Assembly: GCF_900105115.1 (NCBI RefSeq)
Contig: NZ_FNRV01000001.1
Location: forward strand, 248,001-312,000
Source of the DNA: Pseudomonas mohnii
GTDB lineage: Bacteria; Pseudomonadota; Gammaproteobacteria; Pseudomonadales; Pseudomonadaceae
Length of the DNA stretch: 64,000 nt
Reading direction: 5' to 3'
This document shows positions 8,863 to 18,117 of the stretch, piece by piece (within the stretch, counting starts at the first letter, position 1; each line of letters opens with the position of its first letter). The position numbers and the translations under genes are program-made. The notes under the pieces were generated by a model, which did no database searches, was not told where the DNA came from, and worked only from the letters and a program-made list of their open reading frames with translations.

Positions 8863-9339
8863 TCAGCTCGGTAGATCCCCGTTGTATTTCACATTGTCAA
8901 TGTAAATCGGGCCAACTGCGTGGGGGGCTGGTGGTGGCAACAGTCCAATAATCAACTGGACCTCATTCACTCCAGGTTTCATGGAATGTTGGTATTCAAA
9001 GTGTTTTTCCGGTTGGGACAACCAAAAAGGTACGGGCAATATGTAAATTGGAGTCGCTTGGGATGGGCCCCATCCGAAAAGAGTGCAATAAATAAGTGTC
9101 TGTTCTTTCTCGTCTTGCGGTTTGGGCATCGAAGCCTGCAAGGAAAAGTGGAACGCCCCCGGTCCCGCCAGGAAGCGTCCTGTATCGAGCATGACGGCCT
9201 CGTGTTTTCCCAATCTGATTTCAGCTTTGTAGCTCCCTTTGTACATCACAACTTTTGCGCTTCCGTCATTTTCGGTCACGCTCCAATGGGCAAAATTTCC
9301 AGTCTCGAAGTTTCCGTTGCTGATCAAATTACGTGACAT
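8863..9339 (-). CDS. Hypothetical protein, carbohydrate-binding-module-like
   Basis: 158 aa protein beginning MSRNLISNGNFETGNFAHW. This N-terminal motif (NLISNGNFE..G.F..W) is typical of beta-sandwich carbohydrate-binding or galactose-binding-like domains, and the end (VGPIYIDNVKYNG) resembles their closing strand with a 'IDNV' signature. There is no signal peptide, transmembrane segment or catalytic domain. AGGAG lies 10 nt before the ATG. The DNA is visibly richer in A and T than its neighbours, and the gene is flanked on both sides by REPINs of one family, which suggests acquisition. Function and ligand are unknown; it interrupts the aru region between the catabolic operon and the permease. 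Confidence 0.75.
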   Translation of the reverse strand: MSRNLISNGNFETGNFAHWSVTENDGSAKVVMYKGSYKAEIRLGKHEAVMLDTGRFLAGPGAFHFSLQASMPKPQDEKEQTLIYCTLFGWGPSQATPIYILPVPFWLSQPEKHFEYQHSMKPGVNEVQLIIGLLPPPAPHAVGPIYIDNVKYNGDLPS

Positions 9340-9427
9340 GTGGGTGGTACTCCTGCCTGGGTGATTTGAAACTCGTTTTTAATCTGCGAGTTCTGCTTCA
9401 TTAGGCGACTGAGTACAGAAACAGACT

Positions 9428-9445
9428 ACTGTCAAATGTGACAGT
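9428..9445. promoter_or_regulatory. Perfect palindrome upstream of the hypothetical gene
   Basis: ACTGTCA-AATG-TGACAGT, a perfect 7-bp inverted repeat with a 4-nt spacer, 89 bp upstream of the start at 9339. It has the size and symmetry of a dimeric regulator site; the regulator is unknown. Confidence 0.45.
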
Positions 9446-9475
9446 GTCGATCAACGGCAGCCCAACAGGAAAACA

Positions 9476-9567
9476 CTGTGGGAGCGAGCCTGCTCGCGAT
9501 GACGGCAGGACATTCAACATCGCTGCTGACTGCCGCACCGCTATCGCGAGCAGGCACGCTCCCACAG
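9476..9567. repeat. REPIN C (same family as A and B)
   Basis: 92-bp paired REP with the A/B type interior (GACGGCAGGACATTCAACATC). It sits between the hypothetical gene and the stop of the permease gene. Confidence 0.9.
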
Positions 9568-9589
9568 GGGATGTGCTTGAAAAAGTGAA

Positions 9590-11002
9590 TTAAACGCTCG
9601 GCAAACTCGGTGCCAGCACCGCCTCGCGTTTGCGATGGAACAGGAAGTACGCGCCATAGCACAGGGCGATAAAGCCGAAGCCCCAGTACAGGGATGGACG
9701 CTGGGTTTCGTCCAGGGCCAGGAACACGAACAGCGAGCAGCACAGGGTGATGCACATCAGCGGCAATACCGGGAACCACGGGGCGCGGTATTTCAAGTCG
9801 CTGAGTTTGCCGCCGTCACGCAGGTAGGCCTTACGGAACTTGTATTGAGCCAATGCGATGACCATCCAGGTCACGGTGCCTGACATGCCACTCACTGCCA
9901 TCAGCACCATGAACAAGGTGTCGGCCGCGATGAAGCTGGTCAGCAGCGACACCAGCGCAAAGCACAGGGTGATGCTCAAGGCGCGCAACGGCACACCACG
10001 CTTGCTCAAAGGCGAAAGACTTTTCGGCGCCATGCCGGTTTTCGACATCGCCCAGAGGATGCGGGTCGAGGCGTAGAGGCCGGAGTTGCCCACCGACAGA
10101 ATCGCCGTGAGGATCACGAAGTTCATCAGGTCAGCGGCATAGGGGATGCCGACCATGTCGAACACCTGCACAAACGGACTTTCCATCAGGCCCGCTTGCT
10201 GCCACGGCACGATGGCCGACAGCACGATAATCGCCAGCACATAGAAAATCAGCACGCGGAACACCACGTTGCGCACGGCGCGCGGGATGCTTTTTTCCGG
10301 CTGATCGGTTTCGCCAGCGGCCACGCCCATGATCTCGCAGCCCTGGAAGGCGTAGACCACGGTCATCATCACCGCGAACACGGCGGACAGGCCATTGGGG
10401 AACAGTGAGTCACCGATCAGGTTGTTCATCATCGGCGCAGGCGCACCGCTGCTCAGCGGCATCACGCCGAAGATCACCAGCACACCGACCACGATGAAAC
10501 CGAGAATCGCCGCGACCTTGATCCCCGAGAACCAGTACTCGGCCTCACCGAAGGCGCGGGTCGCCATGGCGTTGATGCCGAACAGCACCACCACGAACAG
10601 CGCTGACCAGTACCAGATCGGCACCGCCGGGAACCAGCGCGTCATCAGCATGCCGGCAGCGGTGAACTCCAGGCCCACGGTGGTGGCCCAGCTCATCCAG
10701 TACACCCAGCCGATCATGAAACCGGTGGCCGGTCCGATGAATTGAGTGGCATGGGTCTGGAACGAGCCGGACACCGGCATCTGCACCGACAGCTCGCCCA
10801 GGCAGACCATCACCAGGTACATCAGGAAACCGGCGACCAGGTAGGCCAGAATCGCCCCCACCGGACCGCCCTGGTTGATGGTGACGCCGGAGCCCATGAA
10901 CAGGCCGGTGCCGATCACGCCCCCCAGGGACAGCATAAAAATGTGCCGGCTTTTCAGGGCACGGGTCAGTTGGATGCCTTTACGGTCGATGTGTTCACTC
11001 AT
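9590..11002 (-). CDS. Amino acid permease, APC superfamily
   Basis: 470 aa inner-membrane amino acid transporter with about 12 hydrophobic segments. The N-terminal block RALKSRHIFMLSLGGVIGTG is the classical start of the AAT/LysP-type APC family, with the unwound helix motif GGVIGTGLFMGSG near residue 30. In P. aeruginosa an APC permease gene (PA4981, from memory) stands between the aruHI region and aruS, the same place as here, so basic amino acid (arginine) uptake is likely. It has its own 208-bp upstream gap separating it from the kinase gene. Confidence 0.85.
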   Translation of the reverse strand: MSEHIDRKGIQLTRALKSRHIFMLSLGGVIGTGLFMGSGVTINQGGPVGAILAYLVAGFLMYLVMVCLGELSVQMPVSGSFQTHATQFIGPATGFMIGWVYWMSWATTVGLEFTAAGMLMTRWFPAVPIWYWSALFVVVLFGINAMATRAFGEAEYWFSGIKVAAILGFIVVGVLVIFGVMPLSSGAPAPMMNNLIGDSLFPNGLSAVFAVMMTVVYAFQGCEIMGVAAGETDQPEKSIPRAVRNVVFRVLIFYVLAIIVLSAIVPWQQAGLMESPFVQVFDMVGIPYAADLMNFVILTAILSVGNSGLYASTRILWAMSKTGMAPKSLSPLSKRGVPLRALSITLCFALVSLLTSFIAADTLFMVLMAVSGMSGTVTWMVIALAQYKFRKAYLRDGGKLSDLKYRAPWFPVLPLMCITLCCSLFVFLALDETQRPSLYWGFGFIALCYGAYFLFHRKREAVLAPSLPSV

Positions 11003-11210
11003 GTCGGCACCTCAGTAGTCAGTGAGGTGCGCAGCGCAGGACAGGATGTCGTGGCGCGGGGAAGGATCAGCTTTACGGCAATTCATTATTATTATCTCCA
11101 ATAAGCTTCGAAGACCGCGCTGCGGCGGTTGCGTCGATTATTGGAAAGCCATGTAAGGTCGCGTTGTACGTATGGATCGAAGTTGTAGAAAGTCGTAACA
11201 ATAATGTACG

Positions 11211-13472
11211 TCAGCTCTGCAACAAGCCTTTCAGCGTCTCCAGCGCGTGTTTGCAGTACTCATGAAGGGTTGGCGCCAACTGACCGATAGCCGACTGATC
11301 ATTTTTCAGGGCCGCTTGTTCCAGTGATCTCAGAACGCCAGCCAAGGCACGAAAACCCAAAGAGTCGGCGCTTCCCGCCAAACGGTGGGCCAGATGTGCG
11401 ATTTCAGTGAAGTCGTCGGCGTCAATCGCTTCGCGCAGCGCCTCATGGTGTTGCAGGATCGAGTCGCGCAACACCGCCAGCAGCCCCTGCACTTTCTGCT
11501 CGCCGAGCAAGTTGCGGTGTGTTTGCAGCAGTGGCCAGTCTATGGCGCCCTCTTCCAGCAGCGGTTTGGGTGTCATCAACTGCCCGCCCATGACCTTGCG
11601 CAGCGTGTCCAGATTCAGTGGCTTGGCCAGCACGCCATCCATACCGGCGTCCAGATACCCTCGAACCAGCGCCGGCTGCACACTGGCAGTCAGGGCGAAA
11701 ATGCGCGCGGTACGATTCGGCCCATCGACGCTGCGGATCCGTTTGCATAATTCCACACCGGTCATGCCCGGCAGATGCACATCCAGCAGTATCAGATCGA
11801 ACCTCTGCACGGCGCATTGCGCCAATGCCTGTTCAGCCTCTTCGGCCAGCCACACCTGGTGGCCGTCCCGTTGCAGCAACCCTTGGACCACTTCGCGATT
11901 GAGTGCCACGTCCTCAACCACCAGCACCTTCAATGCCGGCCCTGCCACCGTGATCGGTGGTTGCGCCGTGACGCCTGCAGCGGGTTGCAACGTCAACTCG
12001 AACCAGAAGCAACTGCCCCGCCCGACTTCACTGGTGACACCGATGCTGCCACCCATTTGCTCGACCAGGTGTTTGCAGATCGCCAGCCCCAACCCGGTGC
12101 CGCCGAAGCGCTGTGCCACTTCTTCGCTGGCCTGGGTGAAGCGCTCGAAAATCCTCGCCTGCATTGGCGGTGCGATGCCGATGCCGTTGTCGGTGACACT
12201 CACCCGCAGACGATCGCCGCCAGGCCCTCCGGGCTGCGCGAGCAACGCCACTTCGACACTGACCTCACCGCACTCGGTGAACTTGATGGCGTTGGCCAAC
12301 AGGTTGCTCAAGACTTGTCGCAAGAATTGCTCGGCACCGTGGTGGTACTCGGCGATGCGCTGATCGACCCGACATTGCAGGATGGTGTCGTTATCCAGCG
12401 CCTTGGGCTCGAGCAGCGTCAGCACTTCATCGATCAATTGGCGAAGCGAGAAATCCACCGGTTCGGGCAGGCTCGCGCCCTCCTCCAGTTTGGCGAAAAA
12501 CAGCACTTCATTGAGGATGGTCAGCAATCCCTCGCCCGCCTTGTGCAAGGCATCCAGGCGTTTGCTGTCCTGCGGATCGAGGCTGGCGCCGCGCAACAGC
12601 TCGGCCATGCCGAGGATACCGTTAAGGGGCGTGCGCAACTCATGACTCATGGTCGCCAGGAACCGTGACTTTGCCAGGTTGGCCGCTTCGGCTTCGTCCT
12701 TGGCGCGCATCAGGCTGGCGGTGCGTCGCTCGACCATTTTCAGCAATTCGTCGCGGTTGTCCTGCAAGGCCAGCCGATCGCTTTCCCGTCGGTCGATATC
12801 GCTGAGGATGGCCCGGCGCATGTCGTCGAGGGCGTGGGCCACGGTGTCGATTTCGTCTTTGTGGACACTGCGCCGCTTGTGCAGGCGCAGCGGCTCATGC
12901 CATTCGCCGGCTGCAATACGCCGGGCGAAATCGGCCATGACTTGCAGGTGCCGGGTGACCAAACGGTAAAACAGCCAGGACAGCGCAATCGCAAGACCAC
13001 AGAGGAACGCCCCCATCCACAACAGGCTGGTCAACCCGGTGGCATACAGGCGCTGATACACCGCCCCCAGATCGGTGCTGACTTCCAGTTCGCCTAAATG
13101 CCGCAACGGGCCGGACGGCGGTTGGTAGTCCAGGGCAAAACGTTCGACGCGCAACGGCCCGAGCGGATCCGGATTGCCATGCAGCAGGTCGAAGTCCGTG
13201 CTTTTCAAATGCACCCGCGCGACATCGGAGAAGTCCACCAGGCCGCGCAACTGCACGTTCAATTGCTCCTGGTTCAAATCCCACAGGCTGCGCTCCAGGC
13301 TCGCCAGATAGCCGGCGCGGATCAGCTCCATGCGCGAGTCGATGTCGCGCATTTCCCGACGGTATTCGATGTACAACTGCACGGTACTGGCGAGCACTGT
13401 GAAACACAGGCTGAACAACAGAATGAAGAGCAGCAGACGCCGCAACAGGCCACCGGGACCCGGGCGCATCAT
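11211..13472 (-). CDS. aruS: Hybrid sensor histidine kinase (AruS-like)
   Basis: 753 aa membrane kinase. Order: transmembrane helix (about 9-30), periplasmic loop, second helix (about 145-168), HAMP-like linker, HisKA with [20 protein letters not shown] (phospho-His about 275), HATPase with LLANAIKF and [10 protein letters not shown] and [20 protein letters not shown], a receiver domain with the Asp in [15 protein letters not shown] (about 565), and a C-terminal HPt domain with [15 protein letters not shown]. The receiver and HPt indicate an internal phosphorelay that ends on the response regulator encoded upstream. The ATG at 13472 overlaps the stop of the periplasmic-protein gene by 4 bp. 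By synteny it is the AruS sensor of the arginine transaminase pathway; signal specificity is not proven. Confidence 0.85.
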   Translation of the reverse strand: MMRPGPGGLLRRLLLFILLFSLCFTVLASTVQLYIEYRREMRDIDSRMELIRAGYLASLERSLWDLNQEQLNVQLRGLVDFSDVARVHLKSTDFDLLHGNPDPLGPLRVERFALDYQPPSGPLRHLGELEVSTDLGAVYQRLYATGLTSLLWMGAFLCGLAIALSWLFYRLVTRHLQVMADFARRIAAGEWHEPLRLHKRRSVHKDEIDTVAHALDDMRRAILSDIDRRESDRLALQDNRDELLKMVERRTASLMRAKDEAEAANLAKSRFLATMSHELRTPLNGILGMAELLRGASLDPQDSKRLDALHKAGEGLLTILNEVLFFAKLEEGASLPEPVDFSLRQLIDEVLTLLEPKALDNDTILQCRVDQRIAEYHHGAEQFLRQVLSNLLANAIKFTECGEVSVEVALLAQPGGPGGDRLRVSVTDNGIGIAPPMQARIFERFTQASEEVAQRFGGTGLGLAICKHLVEQMGGSIGVTSEVGRGSCFWFELTLQPAAGVTAQPPITVAGPALKVLVVEDVALNREVVQGLLQRDGHQVWLAEEAEQALAQCAVQRFDLILLDVHLPGMTGVELCKRIRSVDGPNRTARIFALTASVQPALVRGYLDAGMDGVLAKPLNLDTLRKVMGGQLMTPKPLLEEGAIDWPLLQTHRNLLGEQKVQGLLAVLRDSILQHHEALREAIDADDFTEIAHLAHRLAGSADSLGFRALAGVLRSLEQAALKNDQSAIGQLAPTLHEYCKHALETLKGLLQS

Positions 13473-14251
13473 TGTTCGTTCACCGGCAGGTTGATCATGT
13501 CGCGGTAGGTGACTTCGCTTTCATTGAGCAAGCGCTCGATGTCACCGGCATCGACCATGCGCTGCAGTTGCGCATTGATCTGCGGCATCTGACTGGCCAG
13601 CGGCGAGCGACGGGAAACCGCGACCCGCAGGTAGTCGACGCTCAACGCCTTGGGCAATGCGACGATGTCCTGGGCGCCCGCCAGGCTTTCGATATAGAGC
13701 TGGCCGGTACGGCGTTCCTGGGTGATGAAATCGATGCGCCCGCGAATCAGCTTGCCGAAGTTCTGGCGGCTGTCGGACACCCATTCGATGTTGTTGTTTT
13801 GCGCGACCATGCGATCAAATTCCACGCCGTAACTTTCACCGAACAGCAAGCCGCCACGGTAATGGGCCAGGTCTTCCAGGCGTTCGAATTGCACCGGGTG
13901 TTGGCGATTGATGAACAACGCGACCTCTTCTCGCAGCACCGGCACCGAGGAAAACAGCATGCTTTGTTCCCGTTGCGCGGTGCTGTAGGCCAGCACCACG
14001 TCGACCCGGCCTTCGGCGGCATCGAGCAGGCAGCGTTTCCAGTTGCCCAGCACCACGGTTTCGACGTCGTAGCCCAACTCACCGAACAGCTTTTTCACCA
14101 CACTCGGCGCCAGGCCACGGACCTGCTTGCCGTCGCTCCAGGAAATCGGCGGGTACACCGGATAATCGCAGTAGCGGACTTTTTCCCCGGCTAGGGCATT
14201 GCCCGCCATCAGCGCCAACAGCAACCAGAGCGGTCGCCCCACGGCCGTCAC
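13469..14251 (-). CDS. Periplasmic substrate-binding-like sensor protein
   Basis: 260 aa protein of the bacterial solute-binding family 3 (amino-acid binding fold). I place the start at GTG 14251, which overlaps the response-regulator stop in a GTGA arrangement; it yields a good signal peptide ending GNALA before [17 protein letters not shown]. The remaining motifs ([36 protein letters not shown] at the end) fit this family. It is translationally coupled on both sides, between the regulator and kinase genes, and no ABC permease is present, so it is probably a sensory partner of the kinase rather than a transporter component. Confidence 0.82.
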   Translation of the reverse strand: MTAVGRPLWLLLALMAGNALAGEKVRYCDYPVYPPISWSDGKQVRGLAPSVVKKLFGELGYDVETVVLGNWKRCLLDAAEGRVDVVLAYSTAQREQSMLFSSVPVLREEVALFINRQHPVQFERLEDLAHYRGGLLFGESYGVEFDRMVAQNNNIEWVSDSRQNFGKLIRGRIDFITQERRTGQLYIESLAGAQDIVALPKALSVDYLRVAVSRRSPLASQMPQINAQLQRMVDAGDIERLLNESEVTYRDMINLPVNEQ

Positions 14252-14964
14252 GCCGCCAGGCTGGCAGTGAACAGGTAACCGGCGCCGTGGATGGTGATGA
14301 TCAACTGCGGCTCGGCCGGATCGTCGTGCAGTTTGCGGCGCAATCGGCCGACCAGCACATCGATGGAGCGGTCGTTGGGCACCCATTCGCGGTTGCGGAT
14401 CTGGTCCATCAATTGGTCGCGGCTCAGGGTGTGGCCGCTGTTGCGCAGGAACACGCTGAGCAGTTGGTACTCGCCGTGGGTCAGCAGGGTTTCGCTACCG
14501 GAGGGATCGATCAGGCGCCGGCGGTCGGTGTCCAGCGACCAGTCGGCAAACTGTTTGACCGGTTTGGCGACCGCCGCCACAGGCTGAGGCGTTTGCGCAT
14601 GACGAACCCGGCGGATCAGGTTTTTCGCCCGGGACACCAGTTCCCGTGGGTTGAGAGGTTTGATCACGTAGTCATCGGCACCGCATTCCAGGCCGACGAT
14701 GCGGTCGATTTCGTCATTGCGCCCGGTGATCAGGATGATCCCGACCTCCGAACGCACCCGCAGCTCACGGGTCAGGGTCAGGCCGTCCTTGCCGGGCAAG
14801 CGGATATCGAGCATGACCAGGTCCACGGCCTGGCTGGCCAGAAAGGTTTCAGCCAGTTCCGCCGTGGCGGCGCAATGAACCTCGTAACCCTCCTGGGACA
14901 GGTAGGCGTGCAACAGTTCGCGAATCAGCGGATCGTCATCGACGATCAGTACCCGTGGCGTCAT
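14248..14964 (-). CDS. aruR: Response regulator, OmpR/PhoB family (AruR-like)
   Basis: 238 aa. N-terminal receiver with the acidic pair in VLIVDDDPLIRELL and the phospho-acceptor in DLVMLDIRLPGKDGL (Asp about 53), the Thr of ILITGR and the Lys of YVIKPLNPREL. The C-terminal winged helix has TLSRDQLMDQIRNREW, DRSIDVLVGRLRRKL and IITIHGAGYLF. It is first in the unit regulator - periplasmic protein - hybrid kinase. By synteny with P. aeruginosa it should activate the arginine transaminase genes. The family call is secure; the symbol rests on context. Confidence 0.87.
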   Translation of the reverse strand: MTPRVLIVDDDPLIRELLHAYLSQEGYEVHCAATAELAETFLASQAVDLVMLDIRLPGKDGLTLTRELRVRSEVGIILITGRNDEIDRIVGLECGADDYVIKPLNPRELVSRAKNLIRRVRHAQTPQPVAAVAKPVKQFADWSLDTDRRRLIDPSGSETLLTHGEYQLLSVFLRNSGHTLSRDQLMDQIRNREWVPNDRSIDVLVGRLRRKLHDDPAEPQLIITIHGAGYLFTASLAA

Positions 14965-15071
14965 GACTGGGTGTCCTGCCTGTGCCCGAAGGCGTATTTC
15001 TTATTAGAGTGTTTTTCTGCATCAGCGCCAGAGAGTAGCCATTGCTGAACAATCGATCAACAGCTGATCGT

Positions 15072-15719
15072 CTACACGCAACTTGTCTTGATACAGAACC
15101 GTTGGCGACCGCCGGCCTGCAAACCATCGACCCAGGCCTCGCAAATCTGGATGCCCTGCTCCGGGGTAAAAGTGCCGGGGTTGAGTCCGGACTCCAGCCA
15201 CAGCCCGTCGAGCAAGGCGCTGAGGCTGATCGCGGCGAGATCGCCATCGAAGTTTTCCCAACCCTCCTCCTGTGCCAGCTCCATCAGTACCTTGCGCAGG
15301 ATGGCGCGATACTCGCCGTAGGAATGGTCGTGGGCCTGGTTGATCGCCTCGGCGGTTTTCACCGCACCCCAGAATGCCAGCCAGGCATCAATGAGTTGCG
15401 GGTCGAGCAATTCGGCGGAAAACGAGCCGCGAAAAAACGCCGACAAGCGTTCGCGGGCGTTCGGAGCAGCCTGTTCCATGGCATCGCGCAGCAGGGTCAT
15501 GACGCGCCCGGTGATCGCCATGTAGGCCTCGGCCACCAGTTCGTCCTTGCCGGAGTAATGATGACTGATCAGCCCCACCGAGACGCCGGCCTCGGCGGAA
15601 ATCTTGCGGATCGACGCCCCCTGGAAACCGTGGCGCTTGAGGCACACCAGCGTCGCCTCGATCAGATTGGCCTTGCGTAACTCCGGTTCCATGCGGGAAA
15701 AACGGGCTTCCTGATTCAT
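15072..15719 (-). CDS. TetR-family regulator, BetI-like
   Basis: 215 aa from ATG 15719, chosen because AGGAG lies 10 nt before it; in-frame ATGs at 15728 and further upstream have no proper ribosome binding site. The helix-turn-helix is IRKISAEAGVSVGLISHHYSGKDEL (residues about 30-54), close to the BetI pattern. The C-terminal ligand domain includes FWGAVKTAEAINQAHDH and LDGLWLESGLNPGTFTPEQ, also BetI-like. It is downstream of the aldolase and binding-protein genes on the same strand and probably represses them. The effector is unknown; choline-type or other quaternary amine ligands are only a guess from the BetI resemblance. Confidence 0.85.
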   Translation of the reverse strand: MNQEARFSRMEPELRKANLIEATLVCLKRHGFQGASIRKISAEAGVSVGLISHHYSGKDELVAEAYMAITGRVMTLLRDAMEQAAPNARERLSAFFRGSFSAELLDPQLIDAWLAFWGAVKTAEAINQAHDHSYGEYRAILRKVLMELAQEEGWENFDGDLAAISLSALLDGLWLESGLNPGTFTPEQGIQICEAWVDGLQAGGRQRFCIKTSCV

Positions 15720-15884
15720 GGGTGACATGCTCCTGGATTCAATCATGGGGGCTCGCACGACGCCTGCAAGCTGAACGACTGTACAGCACGAGCCGGTCAT
15801 GTCTCCAGTCTGGTGTGCGTCTGTGACCCTGAGGGAGCGTGGTTTGCCGGTGATGGCGTCATCCCCATCAACAGAACGTCTGGA

Positions 15885-16679
15885 TCAATCCCGATACCCC
15901 GGTGCCACTCGCTCCAGCAAGCGCAACAACGCCGCCCAGGCCAATTGCATGGCATCCGGGTCGCTCAACTCACCTTCATCCAGCGGTCGGCCAGGGTCGT
16001 TGAACTGGCGCTCGGTGTGTTCACAGACCTCGGCCGGTGGCAGCACCAACTCACCCGCCGCCTGCGCGGCCAGTTGGATTTCGCAGGCTTTTTCCAGGTA
16101 GTACATGCGCAAAAACGCTTGCCCCACGGTTTCGCCAACGGTCAACAAGCCATGGTTGCGCAGCATCAGCACAGGCTTGTCGCCCAGGTCCTGCACCAGC
16201 CGTTGCTGCTCGCTCATGTCCAGCGCCACGCCTTCGTAGTCGTGGTAAGCGACCCGACCGTAGAACTCCATGGAAATCTGATTCACCGGCAACAGGCCGC
16301 ACTTCAACGCGGCCACCGCGCAGCCGGACTTGGTGTGGGTATGCAGCACACATTGGGCATCTTCACGGGCGCCATGAATCGCGCTGTGAATCACGAAACC
16401 GGCCGGGTTCACCGGGAATGGCGACGGCTCGACGGCATGGCCATCGAGGTCGATTTTCACCAGATTGGAAGCCGTGATCTCATCGAACATCAACCCATAG
16501 GGATTGATCAGAAAATGATGTTCCGGGCCGGGAATACGCACCGAAATGTGGGTGAAAATCAGATCGGTCATGCGGTAATGCGCAATCAGGCGATAACAGG
16601 CGGCCAACTCTTCACGCAGGCGCTGTTCGGTAGCGCTGCGCGCAGGCGCGGCAGTCAGGTGAGTCGCGATTTCGTTCAT
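15885..16679 (-). CDS. Class II aldolase/adducin family protein
   Basis: 264 aa protein with the class II aldolase/adducin-head fold. The zinc-binding pattern is visible: HTHTKSG (two His, about residue 108) and a later LRNHGLLTVGETVGQAF with a further His. IFTHISVRIPGPEHHFLINPYGL is the usual N-terminal block. The start at 16679 (MNEIATHL) has GGAG about 10 nt upstream. It lies 74 bp after the binding-protein gene and is followed by the BetI-like regulator. Such proteins act as aldolases, epimerases or decarboxylases on small hydroxy-carbonyl compounds; the substrate here cannot be assigned. Confidence 0.82.
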   Translation of the reverse strand: MNEIATHLTAAPARSATEQRLREELAACYRLIAHYRMTDLIFTHISVRIPGPEHHFLINPYGLMFDEITASNLVKIDLDGHAVEPSPFPVNPAGFVIHSAIHGAREDAQCVLHTHTKSGCAVAALKCGLLPVNQISMEFYGRVAYHDYEGVALDMSEQQRLVQDLGDKPVLMLRNHGLLTVGETVGQAFLRMYYLEKACEIQLAAQAAGELVLPPAEVCEHTERQFNDPGRPLDEGELSDPDAMQLAWAALLRLLERVAPGYRD

Positions 16680-16753
16680 TGTTTTAATTCTCCAGAAGGG
16701 GCGGCCGGGCAGACAGTAAGGCTGGACGTGCAAGGACGTCCAGCCACAGGCGG

Positions 16754-17803
16754 TTATTTACTGGCCCAGGCGTTGAAACGTTCTTCCAACTCTTCGCCAT
16801 GGTCAACCCAGAAACCGACGTCCATCGACAACGCGCCTTTGAGGTTCTGTGGCGCGGTCGGTACCCATTGCGCCAGTTTGTCGTCCAGGCGAGCGGCGGC
16901 CTCGGTATTGGTCGGGCCATAGGGAATCTGTTTCACGTAATTGACCTGGGCATCCGGCTGGTTGGCGAAGGCGATAAAGCGCTTGGCCTGATCGACGTGT
17001 TTCGAACCCTTGATGATTGCCCAGTAGTCCATGCCGTACAGACTGCCAGGCCACACCAACCCCAGATGACTACCGGTTTGCGCGGCGGCAGCGATGCGTC
17101 CGCTGTAGGTCGAGGTCATCACCACATCGCCGGCCGTCAGCCATTGCGGTGGTTGGGCGCCGGCCTCCCACCATTGGATGTAGGGTTTGAGCTGGTTCAG
17201 TTTGGCGAATGCCCGGTCCACGCCTTGCGGGGTATTTAGCACTTTGTAGACGTCCTCGACTTTCACCCCGTCGGCCAGCAAGGCGAACTCCAGGTTGTAC
17301 ACCGCGCGTTTGCGCAAGCCGCGTTTGCCGGGGATTTTCTGCACGTCCCAGAAGTCCGCCCATGAGGTGGGGGCCTGGGCCAGTTTATCGGTGTCGTAGG
17401 CAATCGCCACGCTCCACACCAGAGCGGCCGAACCGCACTCCTGCGCAGCTTCGGGGATCAATTGATCGGCATGGCCCAGGCGGGTCCAGTCGAGGCGCTC
17501 ATACATGCCCTCTTCGCAGCCTCGCATCAGGTCCGGACCTTCGATCTGCACCACGTCCCAATCGACGTTGCCGGTGTCGACCATGACTTTGATTTTGGCC
17601 ATTTCACCGTTGTATTCGCTCTGGATCACCTTGCTTTGATCCACCACGCTGAACGGTTGGAAGAACGCCACATCCTGGGCTTTTTGTCCGGCGCCGCCGT
17701 AACCGACCACCACCATCTCCGATGCCGCCTGAGCGCTGCCCAGGCCCATGGCCATGGACAACACCAAGGGATAAAAACCGTGCTTGAGCGTTTGCGATTT
17801 CAT
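16754..17803 (-). CDS. ABC transporter periplasmic binding protein, PotD/PotF type
   Basis: 349 aa extracytoplasmic binding protein. The start at 17803 (MKSQTLKHGFYPLV) follows GAGGAACCACTG, and the signal peptide ends GSAQA before ASEMVVVGYGG. Body motifs such as DWDVVQIEGPDLMRGCEEG, TSWADFWDVQKIPGKRGLR and DYWAIIKGSKHVDQAKRFI fit the spermidine/putrescine-type binding proteins. No permease or ATPase gene is adjacent. The neighbours are an aldolase and a TetR regulator, so it may feed a small catabolic module or work with transporter parts encoded elsewhere. Confidence 0.85.
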   Translation of the reverse strand: MKSQTLKHGFYPLVLSMAMGLGSAQAASEMVVVGYGGAGQKAQDVAFFQPFSVVDQSKVIQSEYNGEMAKIKVMVDTGNVDWDVVQIEGPDLMRGCEEGMYERLDWTRLGHADQLIPEAAQECGSAALVWSVAIAYDTDKLAQAPTSWADFWDVQKIPGKRGLRKRAVYNLEFALLADGVKVEDVYKVLNTPQGVDRAFAKLNQLKPYIQWWEAGAQPPQWLTAGDVVMTSTYSGRIAAAAQTGSHLGLVWPGSLYGMDYWAIIKGSKHVDQAKRFIAFANQPDAQVNYVKQIPYGPTNTEAAARLDDKLAQWVPTAPQNLKGALSMDVGFWVDHGEELEERFNAWASK

Positions 17804-17900
17804 CAGTGGTTCCTCGTGCAGGTGCCCGCCGAACTCAAGTCGGTGCGGCCCTTTTTTATTGTTGTGAGGTTCGCCCCAAGATGCGGGTGCCATTTCAAAC

Positions 17901-17917
17901 TACTGCAACGTCCAGTA
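17901..17917. promoter_or_regulatory. Inverted repeat in the divergent 17804-18117 promoter region
   Basis: TACTG-N7-CAGTA, 98 bp upstream of the binding-protein start (minus) and 200 bp upstream of the flavoprotein start (plus). TetR-type half-sites like these could serve the BetI-like regulator. The rest of this 314-bp gap contains an AT-rich stretch and REPIN D. Confidence 0.4.
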
Positions 17918-17989
17918 AAAAAACAAGTTGATTTTTTACTGCGGGTAAATTTCTATAGAGAAAAATAACAACACCAAAACCCAATGCCT

Positions 17990-18091
17990 CTGTAGGAGCG
18001 AGCCTGCTCGCGATGGACGTTAACGCTAACGCGTGTTGTCTGGATGAACGCGTCGTCCTCAAGTCCATCGCGAGCAGGCTCGCTCCTACAG
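17990..18091. repeat. REPIN D
   Basis: 102-bp paired REP (CTGTAGGAGCGAGCCTGC..GCAGGCTCGCTCCTACAG). Its interior, read in reverse, matches elements at 54767 and 59759, so it is the same family in opposite orientation. It ends 27 bp before the flavoprotein start. Confidence 0.9.
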
Positions 18092-18117
18092 GTCAGACTG
18101 CCCGGAGTACCCGCACC

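Noticed and set aside
8557..9567. Closely spaced similar repeats as a CRISPR array
   Set aside because: The repeats are palindromic REP pairs of 92 bp with a conserved interior and irregular spacing, not identical direct repeats with unique spacers; no cas genes.
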